From assembly GCF_014196455.1 (NCBI RefSeq), contig NZ_JACIDS010000004.1:124001-188000 (forward strand): a stretch of 64,000 bases of DNA. The letters are read 5' to 3'. The stretch's first letter is position 1; every line of letters starts with the position of its first letter. Positions 9,918 to 18,060 of this stretch are shown here, one piece after another. This stretch comes from Kaistia hirudinis (GTDB lineage: Bacteria; Pseudomonadota; Alphaproteobacteria; Rhizobiales; Kaistiaceae). Made by a program: the position numbers and the translations under genes. The notes beneath the pieces are model-generated. The model was not told the origin of the DNA. It saw only the letters and a list, made by a program, of their open reading frames with translations, and searched no databases.

Positions 9918-10876
9918 TGCTGGAAGGAACCCCCATGAAGCCCCTTCGTCTTCTTCTCGTCGCGGCGGCGCTCGCCGTCTCGGCCGCGCAGGCCTCGGCG
10001 GCCGACAAGGTCACGGTGCTGCTCGACTGGTTCGTCAATCCGGACCACGCGCCGCTGGTTGTCGCCAAGGAAGGCGGCTTCTTCGAAAAGCACGGGTTGG
10101 ATGTCGAACTCATCGCCCCGGCGGATCCGAGTGCTCCGCCGCGTCTGGTCGCGGCTGGACAGGCGGATATCGCCGTTACCTACCAGCCGGACATGATGCT
10201 GCAGGTGAAGGAAGGGCTGCCGCTGACCCGCATCGGCACGCTGGTCGAGACGCCGCTCAACTGCCTGATCGCGCTCAAGGACGGCCCGATCCAGAAGCTG
10301 GAAGACCTCAAGGGCAAGAAGATCGGCTACTCGGTCGCCAGCCTGCAGAACGCCTATATCGATTCGATCCTCGCCTCGGTCGGGCTGACCTCGAAGGACG
10401 TCGAGCTGGTCAACGTCAACTTCAACCTCTCGACCGCGCTCATGTCGGGCCAGGTCGATGCGGTGATCGACGGCTATCGCAATTTCGAGCTGACGCAGCT
10501 CGCGATCGAGGGCAAGGCAGGACGGGCCTGGTTCCCGGAAGAGCACGGCGTGCCGCCCTATGACGAGCTGATCTATGTGACCCGCAACGAGCTGCGCGAT
10601 GATCCGCGCATGGCGCGCTTCATCGCGGCGGTCGAGGACGCCACAATCTTCCTCACCAACCATCCGGACGAGGCGCTCGCGATGTTCCTGAAGGCGCATC
10701 CCGATCTCGATGACGAGCTGAACCGCAAGGCCTTCGCCGACACGCTGCCGCGCTTCGCCAAGCGCCCGGCGGCACTCGATCCCGGCCGCTATGACCGCTT
10801 CGCCGCCTATCTCAAGGAGCGCGGGCTGATCGACACGCTGCCGCCCGTCGAGAGCTACGCCATCGCGCCGCGCTAG
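9914..10876 (+). CDS. thiY: ABC substrate-binding protein, thiamine pyrimidine type (NMT1/THI5-like)
   Basis: The 320-residue protein has an overlapping ATGATG start. A better start is probably at 9935 (MKPLRLLLVAAALAVSAAQASA), which gives a clean Sec signal peptide and follows GGAAGGA. The mature part has the NMT1/THI5-like periplasmic fold: VTVLLDWFVNPDHAPLVVAK, then GQADIAVTYQPDM and GKKIGYSVASLQ. This group binds formylaminopyrimidine, HMP or related pyrimidines. The TPP riboswitch upstream supports this assignment. It ends only six bases from a convergent gene. Confidence 0.85.
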   Translation: MMLEGTPMKPLRLLLVAAALAVSAAQASAADKVTVLLDWFVNPDHAPLVVAKEGGFFEKHGLDVELIAPADPSAPPRLVAAGQADIAVTYQPDMMLQVKEGLPLTRIGTLVETPLNCLIALKDGPIQKLEDLKGKKIGYSVASLQNAYIDSILASVGLTSKDVELVNVNFNLSTALMSGQVDAVIDGYRNFELTQLAIEGKAGRAWFPEEHGVPPYDELIYVTRNELRDDPRMARFIAAVEDATIFLTNHPDEALAMFLKAHPDLDDELNRKAFADTLPRFAKRPAALDPGRYDRFAAYLKERGLIDTLPPVESYAIAPR

Positions 10877-10882
10877 GAGCCG

Positions 10883-12694
10883 TCAGGCTTCGGGAAGGCC
10901 GGCGCGCCGCAGGCCTTCCATGTAGCGTTCGAGGCTCGTCGGATCGAGATTGTGGACGGCGCGGCGAACGCCCTCGAGCGTCATGCCGGGGCTGTCCTTG
11001 ACGAGCTGCGCCACGGCGCGCTCTGCCGTCTCCTGCTCGCCGGCAAGGGCTGCCGAGGTCGCGAGCAGGCGATAGGCCCAGATCATGCCCGGACGCGAAT
11101 CGAGCGCGAGCTGCGCGAAACGCGTGGCATCGGAATAGTCGCCGAGCATGAAATGGCACGTGGCGATGCCGGCATAGGCGTTGAAGCGGATGGGGTCGTC
11201 GGGCGAAAGCGCGATCGATCGCTTGAGGCTGTCGAGACCCTGCCGCGGTTCGCCCGAATAAGCCTGGATGTAGCCGAGCCGGGTCCAGGCCCAGGCGAAG
11301 GTCGAGTCGAGCGCCAGCGCCCGCTCGATGAAGACGCGGGCGCGCGACTGGTCGACATTCAGGATGGAGAGCGTGGCGCCGATCATCGTATAGACGAGCG
11401 GATCGGCCTCGCTCGTCTCTGCCGCCTTCTCGGCCAGCGCCAGCGCCAGCTTCTTGTCGGCGGCGATATCGGCCGACCAGAGATAGGTCACCTGCTGGCT
11501 GAGGCACCAGGCCTTGAGGCCGAGCGCCTGGCCCGAGCGCGGGTCGGAGGCGAGCGCCTCGTCGAGCAGCTTGAGCGCGATCTCATTGTCCTCGCGCCGG
11601 TGCGCCCAGAAATGCGGCATGGCCCGCAGCACCAGATCGTGCGTCCGCAACCCTTCGGCTTCCTTGCGGCGCGAGCGCTCGATCTCGGCCATGCGGATGG
11701 CGGGATGGACGGCGCCGGCGATCTGGCTGGCGACATCGTCCTGCAGGGTGAAGACATCGCTCATGGCGCCGTCGGTCCGCCCGGACCACAGATGCGCGCC
11801 GCTGTCTGTGTCGATCAGCTGCGCCGTGACGCGCAGCTTGTCGCCGGATCTGCGCACGCTGCCCTCGATCACGTAGCGCACGCCGAGCTCGCGCGCGAGC
11901 GAGCGCACATCCGTCGGCCGGCCCTTGTACTGGAAGGCCGAATTGCGGGCGATGACGCGCAGCGTGCGCACGCGCGACAGCGTCGCCGTCGTTTCCTCGA
12001 CGACGCCATCGGCGATCTCGCTCGCGGAACTGTCGGCCGTCAGATCGTCGAAGGGCAGGACGACGACGAGCGGGCGCTGATCCTCCTGCTTGCCGGCGGC
12101 AAGGCCCGGCAGCGCCAGAACGCCCGGCGTCAGCATCTGGTTCTGCGAGGGCTGCACGTCCGGCAGCGTCCGGCCGGGCGGCACCCAGAACCACGCCTCG
12201 ACCGGATAGGGCACGCTTCTGAGCATCAGGAACCCGACCGGCTTGAAGGCCGAGGCGGGATCGCCGAGGAGCTGCCAGCGCACCGAATGGGTGATCGCGA
12301 TGCCGCCGGGAGGGGCAGCCGCCTGCAGCCGCACGGCGAAACCGATCGCGGCGCCGAAGCGGTCATCGTCGGAGAGGATGACGTCGGCGAGGACGATCGC
12401 GGCGCGGACATCGATCTTCAGCCGGTCCGGCTCGGCATTGCGCTCGGCCATCGCGATCTGGAAGCCCATGGTCCATTCGACCGCGTCGAGCACGCTCGGA
12501 AATTCGATCAGCCCGCCATCGCCCATCAGCTTGATGATGTGGCCGCCATAGCGGGTGAGGGTGGGGCGGACCAGATTGCGGAAGATGAGGCGCATTTCCC
12601 GCAGCGTGCCGAGTTCGTCGCGCTGGACGAGTTCGGAATAACCGACCATATCCAGTGCGGCGATCACCGTCAGTCGACGACGTGGACGCGCCAT
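10883..12694 (-). CDS. Class III nucleotide cyclase domain with TolB_N-like and TPR domains
   Basis: The 603-residue protein has an N-terminal class III adenylate/guanylate cyclase domain (about 8-180). Two probable metal aspartates are visible, in AALDMVGYSEL and LMGDGGLIEF. A middle TolB_N/FlgO-like region (LVVVLPFDDLTADSSASEIADGV to about residue 350) includes the frequent ELGVRYVIEGSVRRSGDKLRV block. The C-terminal third is helical with TPR-like repeats. This three-part cyclase is numerous in Hyphomicrobiales. It stands between convergent thiY and rpoH on its own strand. Whether it makes cAMP is unproven: the usual Asp in the first motif is in a slightly altered context (ALDMVGYS instead of AADVVGYS). 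Confidence 0.85.
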   Translation of the reverse strand: MARPRRRLTVIAALDMVGYSELVQRDELGTLREMRLIFRNLVRPTLTRYGGHIIKLMGDGGLIEFPSVLDAVEWTMGFQIAMAERNAEPDRLKIDVRAAIVLADVILSDDDRFGAAIGFAVRLQAAAPPGGIAITHSVRWQLLGDPASAFKPVGFLMLRSVPYPVEAWFWVPPGRTLPDVQPSQNQMLTPGVLALPGLAAGKQEDQRPLVVVLPFDDLTADSSASEIADGVVEETTATLSRVRTLRVIARNSAFQYKGRPTDVRSLARELGVRYVIEGSVRRSGDKLRVTAQLIDTDSGAHLWSGRTDGAMSDVFTLQDDVASQIAGAVHPAIRMAEIERSRRKEAEGLRTHDLVLRAMPHFWAHRREDNEIALKLLDEALASDPRSGQALGLKAWCLSQQVTYLWSADIAADKKLALALAEKAAETSEADPLVYTMIGATLSILNVDQSRARVFIERALALDSTFAWAWTRLGYIQAYSGEPRQGLDSLKRSIALSPDDPIRFNAYAGIATCHFMLGDYSDATRFAQLALDSRPGMIWAYRLLATSAALAGEQETAERAVAQLVKDSPGMTLEGVRRAVHNLDPTSLERYMEGLRRAGLPEA

Positions 12695-12817
12695 CCCGTT
12701 CCCACCCTAGGCCGAGGCTGTAACGGTGCCTTAACGATCAAGGCGCGGCAAAGCAAGAAAACTTGTCGTGTTCCGGCAAGTCAGGGGCGAGGACAGCCCC
12801 GACGGCTCATGCGGCGG

Positions 12818-13729
12818 TCACGCGTCGGCGAGGTCGTCCTCGTCGTGGGTGCGCTCCATCTCCTTGGCGCCCCGCCGCACGGCCTTCTGCACCTTCTCGA
12901 ACGCGCGGACCTCGATCTGGCGAACGCGCTCGCGGCTGACGCCGAATTCGCCGGAGAGTTCCTCCAGGGTGATCGGCTCCTCGGCGAGGCGGCGCGCCTC
13001 GAAGATGCGGCGTTCGCGCTCGTTGAGCACGGTCATCGCGTCGCGCAGCAGCTTGCGGCGGTTGTCCGCCTCTTCCTGGTTGGCGAGCACCGTCTCCTGG
13101 TCGTCGCTGTCGTCGACCAGCCAGTCCTGCCATTCGCCGCCCTCGATGTCGGCGCGCAGCGGCGCGTTCAGCGAGGTGTCGCCGCCGAGCCGGCGGTTCA
13201 TCGAGATGACGTCCTCGTTGGTGACGCCGAGCTTGGTCGCGATCTGCTCGACCTGATCGGGGCGGAGATCACCCTCTTCCAGCGCCTGGATCTGGCTCTT
13301 CATCTTGCGCAGATTGAAGAACAGCCGCTTCTGGTTTGCGGTGGTGCCCATCTTCACGAGGCTCCACGAGCGCAGGATATATTCCTGGATCGAGGCCTTG
13401 ATCCACCACATGGCATAGGTCGCGAGGCGGAACCCCTTTTCGGGCTCGAAACGCTTCACGGCCTGCATGAGGCCGACATTGCCCTCGGAGATCACCTCGC
13501 CGATGGGCAGGCCATAGCCGCGATAGCCCATCGCGATCTTGGCGACGAGACGCAGATGGCTCGTCACCAGCCGATGCGCGGCGGTGCGATCGTCATGTTC
13601 CTTATACGCCTTGGCGAGCATATATTCCTCGTCAGGCGACAGCATCGGGAAGCGCCTGATCTCTTCGAGATAGCGCGATAGTCCCGCTTCGCCCGACGCG
13701 ATGACGGGAAGACTTGCCTTGGCAGCCAT
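12818..13729 (-). CDS. rpoH: RNA polymerase sigma-32 factor (heat-shock)
   Basis: The 303-residue protein has sigma-70 regions 1.2 to 4. Region 2 reads LVTSHLRLVAKIAMGYRGYG followed by FEPEKGFRLATYAMWWIKAS. The RpoH box QKRLFFNLRKMK (about residues 130-141) separates it from RpoD and RpoS. Region 4 ends GVSRERVRQIEVRAFEKVQ. It directs transcription of heat-shock chaperone and protease genes. The gene is monocistronic and lies 131 bp from the divergently ending pseudouridine synthase gene. A perfect inverted repeat lies in its upstream region. Alphaproteobacteria often carry two rpoH paralogues; which one this is cannot be told here. Confidence 0.93.
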   Translation of the reverse strand: MAAKASLPVIASGEAGLSRYLEEIRRFPMLSPDEEYMLAKAYKEHDDRTAAHRLVTSHLRLVAKIAMGYRGYGLPIGEVISEGNVGLMQAVKRFEPEKGFRLATYAMWWIKASIQEYILRSWSLVKMGTTANQKRLFFNLRKMKSQIQALEEGDLRPDQVEQIATKLGVTNEDVISMNRRLGGDTSLNAPLRADIEGGEWQDWLVDDSDDQETVLANQEEADNRRKLLRDAMTVLNERERRIFEARRLAEEPITLEELSGEFGVSRERVRQIEVRAFEKVQKAVRRGAKEMERTHDEDDLADA

Positions 13730-13793
13730 AAGCCCCCTCCTTCATGCCGGCATCGCCCGAAGGCCGACGCCGAACGCGGCCGCAACGGCCCGC

Positions 13794-13814
13794 GTAAGCA
13801 TATATAGGGCTTAC
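13794..13814. promoter_or_regulatory. Inverted repeat in the rpoH upstream region
   Basis: GTAAGC (13794-13799) and GCTTAC (13809-13814) form a perfect 6-bp inverted repeat around a 9-base AT-rich centre (ATATATAGG). It lies about 65-85 bp before the rpoH start and could be an operator or overlap a promoter. No known regulator is assigned. Confidence 0.4.
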
Positions 13815-13860
13815 TTCCAGCTTTTTAAGGCCGCGGCCGCCGCGCGGACTGGGCGCCCCT

Positions 13861-14871
13861 TCACAAGGCCTTGAAGGCGTCCAGCAACGTCGCGAAATCC
13901 TCCGGCGGCTCGCTTTCGAAATGCATGGTCTCGCCGGTCGAGGGATGCTCGAAGCCGAGCAGATAGGCGTGCAGGGCCTGGCGCGGAAAGGCGCGCACGA
14001 TCGATCGCGCCGGCTCCGGCAGTAGCCCGATCTTGGTCAGGAAGCCCTTGCCATAGTCCTGGTCGCCGAGCAGGGGATGGCCGAGCGCCGCCATATGGAC
14101 GCGGATCTGGTGGGTCCGGCCGGTTTCAAGGCGCAGCGACACGAGGCTCACAAAGCGCGCCGCATCCGGGCCGAAGCTCTCCTCCACGACATAATGCGTC
14201 ACGGCCTCGCGTCCGCCCGTCTTCACCACCGCCATCTTCTGGCGGTTGGTCGGCGAGCGGCCGATCGGCGCATCGACCAGGCCATAGGGCAGGGAGGGCA
14301 CGCCCCAGACGAGCGCGACATAGCCGCGCTCCAGCGCGCCGGTGCGGCCGTGGTCGGCGAACTGGGCCGAGAGCTTGCGATGGGCGCGGTCGTTCTTGGC
14401 GACGACCATCAATCCGGTCGTGTCCTTGTCGAGGCGATGCACGATGCCGGGCCGCCGCACGCCACCGATGCCCGAGAGCGAATCGCCGCAATGGGCGATG
14501 AGCGCATTGACCAGCGTGCCCGTCCAGTTGCCGGCGGCGGGGTGCACGACGAGGCCGGCCGGCTTGTTGATCACCAGCAGGTCGTCGTCCTCATAGACGA
14601 CATCGAGCGGGATATCCTCGCCCTCCGGCTCGGCCGGTTCCGGCTCGGGCAGCGAGAGATGGATCCGGTCGCCCGAATTGACCGCCTTTTTTGCCTCGAC
14701 TATGGTCGCGCCGCCGATCGAAACGCGGCCCGCCTCGATGAGCGTCTTCAGCCGGCTGCGGCTCATGTCGGGAACCACGGAAGCGAGATAGGCGTCGAGC
14801 CGCTGGCCTGCCGCCTCCGGTGCAACCACCAGGTCGATCGTCGCCTGCGTCTCTTCCGGATCCTCGTCCAT
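13861..14871 (-). CDS. RluA/RluD-family 23S rRNA pseudouridine synthase
   Basis: From the start chosen (MDEDPEETQATIDLVV) the protein has 336 residues. An N-terminal S4 RNA-binding domain (RLDAYLASVVPDMSRSRLKTLIEAG) precedes the catalytic domain. The catalytic aspartate is in GIVHRLDKDTTGLMVVAKND. Also present are LVVHPAAGNWTGTLVNALI and TGRTHQIRVHMAALGHPLLGDQDYG. These are RluD/RluC-class signatures; RluD modifies helix 69 of 23S rRNA. The frame runs 96 bases further upstream, but that part only mirrors the divergent gene and is not family-like. The two divergent starts are 28 bp apart. Confidence 0.9.
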   Translation of the reverse strand: MDEDPEETQATIDLVVAPEAAGQRLDAYLASVVPDMSRSRLKTLIEAGRVSIGGATIVEAKKAVNSGDRIHLSLPEPEPAEPEGEDIPLDVVYEDDDLLVINKPAGLVVHPAAGNWTGTLVNALIAHCGDSLSGIGGVRRPGIVHRLDKDTTGLMVVAKNDRAHRKLSAQFADHGRTGALERGYVALVWGVPSLPYGLVDAPIGRSPTNRQKMAVVKTGGREAVTHYVVEESFGPDAARFVSLVSLRLETGRTHQIRVHMAALGHPLLGDQDYGKGFLTKIGLLPEPARSIVRAFPRQALHAYLLGFEHPSTGETMHFESEPPEDFATLLDAFKAL

Positions 14872-14899
14872 GGTTCTTCCTTCCCGATCTGACCGACCG

Positions 14900-15271
14900 A
14901 TGTCCTCCGACGAGGATGAGGAAACGCCGCTCGACCCCGCGGTGGAGCGGGTGCGCCAGCGCCTCAAGCGGTTGATCCTGATCTCGGTCGTGACCCTCTT
15001 CGTCGGTCTTGCCGCTGTTGTCGCTGCCGTCCTCTACAAGGTCGGGCCCTCACGAGACAAGCCCGCGCTGACGGCGGTTGCCGGCGAGACCATGGTGGAT
15101 GGTGCGCTGCCGGCCGATGCGCAGCTCCTGTCGACCGCGCTCGACGGGCGCACGCTCGCCCTGACCTATGCCGAAGGTGCCGCCCATCGCGTCGTCGTCA
15201 TCGATCTGGCGACCGGCAAGGTGCTGCGCCGCCTCCGCCTCGACGGTCTGGCACCGCCCGCCACGCCCTGA
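14900..15271 (+). CDS. Small single-span membrane protein (DUF6476-like)
   Basis: The 123-residue protein has an acidic N-terminus (MSSDEDEETPLDPAVERVRQ) and one membrane helix near residues 24-46 (LILISVVTLFVGLAAVVAAVL). A periplasmic domain follows, with strands LLSTALDGRTLALTYAEG and RVVVIDLATGKVLRRLRL. It is divergent from the pseudouridine synthase, an arrangement I recognise as common in Hyphomicrobiales and labelled DUF6476. Function is unknown. The start at 14900 is preferred over 14870, which would overlap the neighbouring start codon. Confidence 0.75.
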   Translation: MSSDEDEETPLDPAVERVRQRLKRLILISVVTLFVGLAAVVAAVLYKVGPSRDKPALTAVAGETMVDGALPADAQLLSTALDGRTLALTYAEGAAHRVVVIDLATGKVLRRLRLDGLAPPATP

Positions 15272-15365
15272 TCCACAGAGCTTGCGAAGAGGCCGCTGCG
15301 GCGCTTGCCAAGCCGCGCCGCCTCGGCTATATGGCGCCTGTCCGCAGCCAATGCGGACCCGCGAT

Positions 15366-15440
15366 GCGCCCTTCGTCTAGCGGTCAGGACGTCGCCCTCT
15401 CACGGCGAAAACAGGGGTTCGATTCCCCTAGGGCGCACCA
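15366..15440 (+). tRNA. tRNA-Glu (anticodon CTC), CCA encoded
   Basis: The acceptor stem GCGCCCT (15366-15372) pairs with AGGGCGC (15430-15436), followed by ACCA. The D-arm TCGTCTAGCGGTCAGGA is typical of tRNA-Glu. The anticodon stem-loop GTCGCCCTCTCACGGCGAA carries CTC. The T-arm is GGGGTTCGATTCCCC. The 3' end borders decayed mobile DNA. Confidence 0.95.
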
Positions 15441-15524
15441 AACAAATCACCAAGCTTAGTGGTATTGGCCGTATCGGTTGTGCCTGAGATTGCCGAGTTC
15501 AAGGCCATCAGCCAGAACCTTGGC

Positions 15525-15604
15525 CAGCCGCGCAGCCGCCTCCGCAACCGGACATCCTCGCTCTGTGATTTGAAGAACGGTGTCGCGCTTGAAGTCCTCG
15601 GCGA
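15525..15604 (-). pseudogene. IS3-family transposase OrfA fragment
   Basis: On the minus strand, EDFKRDTVLQITERGCPVAE followed by AAARL matches the N-terminal helix-turn-helix region of IS3-family OrfA proteins (DFKRDAV..I.ERG..V.EV..RLG). The similarity covers only about 27 residues. The frame continues to a stop at 15456 without the rest of the family sequence, so neither the remaining OrfA, OrfB nor terminal repeats are visible. It is a relic lying about 90 bp from the 3' end of tRNA-Glu. Confidence 0.6.
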
Positions 15605-15902
15605 CGTCCGCTTTGCATGCTCGCGTCCTCCTCGCCCGCACATTGCGTGAAGAGGCCGCTCGCCGGCGCCGAACGAAATATGTCGGCGGGCGCGAACATG
15701 CCGACCTACATCACGAGCGGGGCGAAAGCGACGCAGCGCAGAAAGGTCGGTTTGCCGCCGCGATTGACGCCCGTCACCATGATGAGGGGCGTCTGTCGGC
15801 GGACATGCTGTTGCCAATCACCGCCGTGCCGTTTCTTCGATGGCAACGAAGCCGTCAGCAGATTCTGCACTAGGTGACCGACTGCAATCGTATCGATGCC
15901 GT
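15605..15902 (-). pseudogene. Decayed MutS-like ATPase fragment with an in-frame stop
   Basis: Reading down the minus strand, one frame gives DTIAVGHLVQNLLTASLPSK and then VTGVNRGGKPTFLRCVAFAP, LVM, a TAG stop, and VGMFAPADIF ... GLFTQCAGEEDASMQSGR. This follows the Walker A region and following helices of MutS-family ATPase domains (TGANxGGKSTFLRSVGLAQLMMQxGMFV ... LFTHxxREED..M.SGR). The Walker Ser is replaced by Pro, and the stop falls where a Met/Gln is expected. The homology breaks off at the border with the IS3 OrfA fragment. It is a dead remnant of a MutS-related gene, not of the main mutS. Confidence 0.65.
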
Positions 15903-15931
15903 GATGGCCCGGTCACGAAGCCCGCCGCAGT

Positions 15932-16378
15932 TCAAGCTTGTTCCAGCAAGACGAGGCCTTCCGTTCCGGTCATGTCGCGCATTTCGGCGAGGTTGCGCTT
16001 GTCCAATACGCCGGCAATCGCCTCGCGGACCTCCAGCATGACATGGCGGACGCGGCAGGTTTCCTCGTCGCAATCGTCGCAGCGCTCGTAGCGGGTGCGG
16101 CTGGCGCAGGCGATCGGTGCCAGCGGCCCGTCGAGCGTGCGTATAACGTCGCCGATGCGGATGATCTCGGGTGCCTGTGCGAGGCGGTAGCCGCCGCCCT
16201 TGCCTTTGCGAGAGCTTACGAAGCCCGCATTGCGCAATTCCCCAAGGATCGCGTCGAGGAACTTCTTCGGGATGTTGTTGGCCGCCGCAATGTCGCCGAC
16301 GAGCGCCAGTTCCCCCGGCGGGACACGCGCCAGATGCACCAGAGCCTTGAGGCCATATTTGCCTTTTCGGGTCAGCAT
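15932..16378 (-). CDS. Rrf2-family transcriptional regulator of the organosulfur cluster
   Basis: From MLTRKGKYGLKALVHLA the protein has 148 residues, the usual Rrf2 length. The frame is open further upstream, with ATGs at 16402 and 16477, but Rrf2 proteins start as chosen. It has a winged helix (residues about 1-65: DIAAANNIPKKFLDAILGEL, SRKGKGGGYRLA) and four cysteines at 91, 100, 103 and 108 (CASRTRYERCDDCDEETC) that could bind a cluster or metal. It ends the row of sulfur genes. A 19-bp palindrome lies about 100 bp upstream (16481-16499), suggesting autoregulation. The family includes CymR, IscR, RirA and NsrR; the ligand here is not known. A sulfur signal is inferred from context. Confidence 0.85.
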   Translation of the reverse strand: MLTRKGKYGLKALVHLARVPPGELALVGDIAAANNIPKKFLDAILGELRNAGFVSSRKGKGGGYRLAQAPEIIRIGDVIRTLDGPLAPIACASRTRYERCDDCDEETCRVRHVMLEVREAIAGVLDKRNLAEMRDMTGTEGLVLLEQA

Positions 16379-16480
16379 GTCGCTCGGCTCGCGATCTCGC
16401 ATGCGCCGGGGTGGCGCATTCTCGTGGGGCGGCAGGTCCAGAAAGGAGAATCCTGCCTGGATGCGAGCGTTAGACATAAT

Positions 16481-16499
16481 TTCTATCGTCTCAATAGAC
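16481..16499. promoter_or_regulatory. Candidate Rrf2 operator, copy 1 (regulator's own promoter region)
   Basis: TTCTAT-CGTCTCA-ATAGAC: a 6-7-6 palindrome with half sites matching the consensus TCTAT/ATAGA. It lies between the flavin reductase stop and the regulator gene. Confidence 0.55.
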
Positions 16500-16549
16500 A
16501 ACTGTGATGCATCGAAACGCCCTCGTGGTCTGGGCGATCCCATGGACGA

Positions 16550-17137
16550 TCACGCTGTCCGATCGGACAGGTGTCGATAGGCACCGTGCCAGTAGAGCAG
16601 CGGCTTGGCCTCCGGCCGTATCGCGACAGCTTGGACGCTGCCGATCAGGATGGAATGCGAATGGCGCGTGATTGCCTCTTCGAGCACGCAGTCGAGCACG
16701 GTCAGGGCGCCGACGAGGCCGGAGGCGCCGGTCGCGAATTCGCGCCACTCCGCGTCCTGGTAACGGTCCAGACCCTTGATGCCGCCGCGACCGGCGAAAT
16801 TGTCGGCGGTCCCCTGCTGGTCCTCGGCGAGAATGTTGACGCAGAAGCTGCGATGCCGCTGGACGGCCGGCCAGGACGAGGACGAGGTGTTGAGCGAGAC
16901 GATGATCGACGGCGAATCGGCCGAGAGCGATGAGACCGATGTTGCCGTGAAGCCGGTGCGGGTCGCTCCGCGGCCGACCGTGATCACGCTCACGGCGCCG
17001 GCGAGGTGACGCATTGCCTGCCGAAACGAAGCGCTCTCAACGGGATGATCACGACGCTCGGATTCGAACGCCGCTTGCGAGTGCGATTCTGGCGGAAGGG
17101 GCGCGAGGGCCGGCATGACGATCTCCGGATGAGCCAT
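16550..17137 (-). CDS. Flavin reductase (FMN reductase domain) for two-component monooxygenases
   Basis: The 195-residue protein is of the flavin_reduct (HpaC/DszD-like) family: FRQAMRHLAGAVSVITVGRG, then GFTATSVSSLSADSPSIIVSLN, and CVNILAEDQQGTADNFAG. Members reduce FMN or FAD with NAD(P)H and pass it to separate monooxygenases. Three FMN-dependent monooxygenases in this cluster (19064, 30828, 42631) need such a partner, and this is the only flavin reductase visible. The N-terminus has about 35 extra residues before the domain, so a later start is possible. A palindrome at 17275-17293 lies 138 bp upstream. Confidence 0.88.
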   Translation of the reverse strand: MAHPEIVMPALAPLPPESHSQAAFESERRDHPVESASFRQAMRHLAGAVSVITVGRGATRTGFTATSVSSLSADSPSIIVSLNTSSSSWPAVQRHRSFCVNILAEDQQGTADNFAGRGGIKGLDRYQDAEWREFATGASGLVGALTVLDCVLEEAITRHSHSILIGSVQAVAIRPEAKPLLYWHGAYRHLSDRTA

Positions 17138-17274
17138 GTGGGAGTCTGGTCACTTCATTCGAGCACGTAGCGCCAGGCCTAGCGAGACTTCGGCGTCTCA
17201 ACCGAGCGTGCTCGGGAACATTCGTTTTCCGTTCGCTCCGCCCCAGGAGAAAGGAAATCCCATAATTCGATGAA

Positions 17275-17293
17275 GTCTATTTTATTTATAGAT
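17275..17293. promoter_or_regulatory. Candidate Rrf2 operator, copy 2 (flavin reductase / isochorismatase divergent region)
   Basis: GTCTAT-TTTATTT-ATAGAT: five outer bases on each side form TCTAT/ATAGA exactly. It lies in the 356-bp gap between divergent genes starting at 17137 and 17494. The rest of the gap shows no gene. Confidence 0.6.
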
Positions 17294-17493
17294 TTTTGAC
17301 CGCCTCCCTATTCTTGCCCGCAACCGCACAGGCAGCGGCTCGATGCGTCAGGTCCGTGTCTCCTCTTCGACGCACCGGACTCAGGCTCGGCCATTTTGGC
17401 GCGAATCGTCCTCCTGTTGTCTGGAAGGCGCATTTCGCGGCTATTTTCTGCCGATAGTATGGCGCTATTGTCCCTTCCACCGGAGATACTGAA

Positions 17494-18060
17494 ATGTCCG
17501 CTCCCGCGACGGCCCTGATCGTCATCGACGCGCAGGAATCGTTCCGCCACCGGCCCTATTTCACGGAGGTTGGCCTCGCTGCCTATGTCGAGCGCCAGCA
17601 GGCGCTCATCGACGGGGCGAAGGCCGTCGGCATACCGGTCGTGCAGATCTTCCACGTCGAGGATAGCGGCCCCTTCTCCGAGGCGTCCGGCCTGGTCGTT
17701 CCGCTATCGCCGCTTCGGGTCGAGGCCGACGCGGTCTTCCGCAAGGCCCGCCACAGCGCTCTGGTCGGCACCGGGCTCGACGTCTGGCTGGTTCGCCACG
17801 GCATAAGCCGGCTGATCATCTCCGGTATCCGTACGGAGCAGTGCTGCGAGACAACGACGCGTCACGCGTCCGACCTCGGCTACGCTGTCGACTATGTCGG
17901 CGAGGCGACGCTGACCTTCCCGATGACGGATCCGGCCGGTCGGATCTGGAGCCCCGCCGAAATCCGCGCCCGCACCGAACTGGTGCTCGCCGGCCGCTTC
18001 GCCCGGATCGTCGGCGTCGAGGAGGCGCTCGCCGACGAAGCGCTGAAGGATGCCGCATGA
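17494..18060 (+). CDS. Isochorismatase-like cysteine hydrolase
   Basis: The 188-residue protein is of the isochorismatase/nicotinamidase-like fold. The catalytic triad is visible as Asp12 (IVIDAQESF), Lys84 (FRKARHSAL) and Cys117 or Cys118 (GIRTEQCCETTTRHASDLGY). The reaction is probably hydrolysis of an amide or related bond; the substrate cannot be read from sequence. It overlaps the following regulator gene by four bases (ATGA), so the two are translationally coupled. GlxA-type regulators commonly sit next to such hydrolases. Whether it belongs to sulfur metabolism is uncertain; it shares the divergent region containing the operator copy at 17275. Confidence 0.9.
   Translation: MSAPATALIVIDAQESFRHRPYFTEVGLAAYVERQQALIDGAKAVGIPVVQIFHVEDSGPFSEASGLVVPLSPLRVEADAVFRKARHSALVGTGLDVWLVRHGISRLIISGIRTEQCCETTTRHASDLGYAVDYVGEATLTFPMTDPAGRIWSPAEIRARTELVLAGRFARIVGVEEALADEALKDAA

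Noticed and set aside
10952-13681. 909-codon plus-strand frame opposite the cyclase and rpoH genes
   Set aside because: It spans two unmistakable minus-strand genes and has no recognisable domain.
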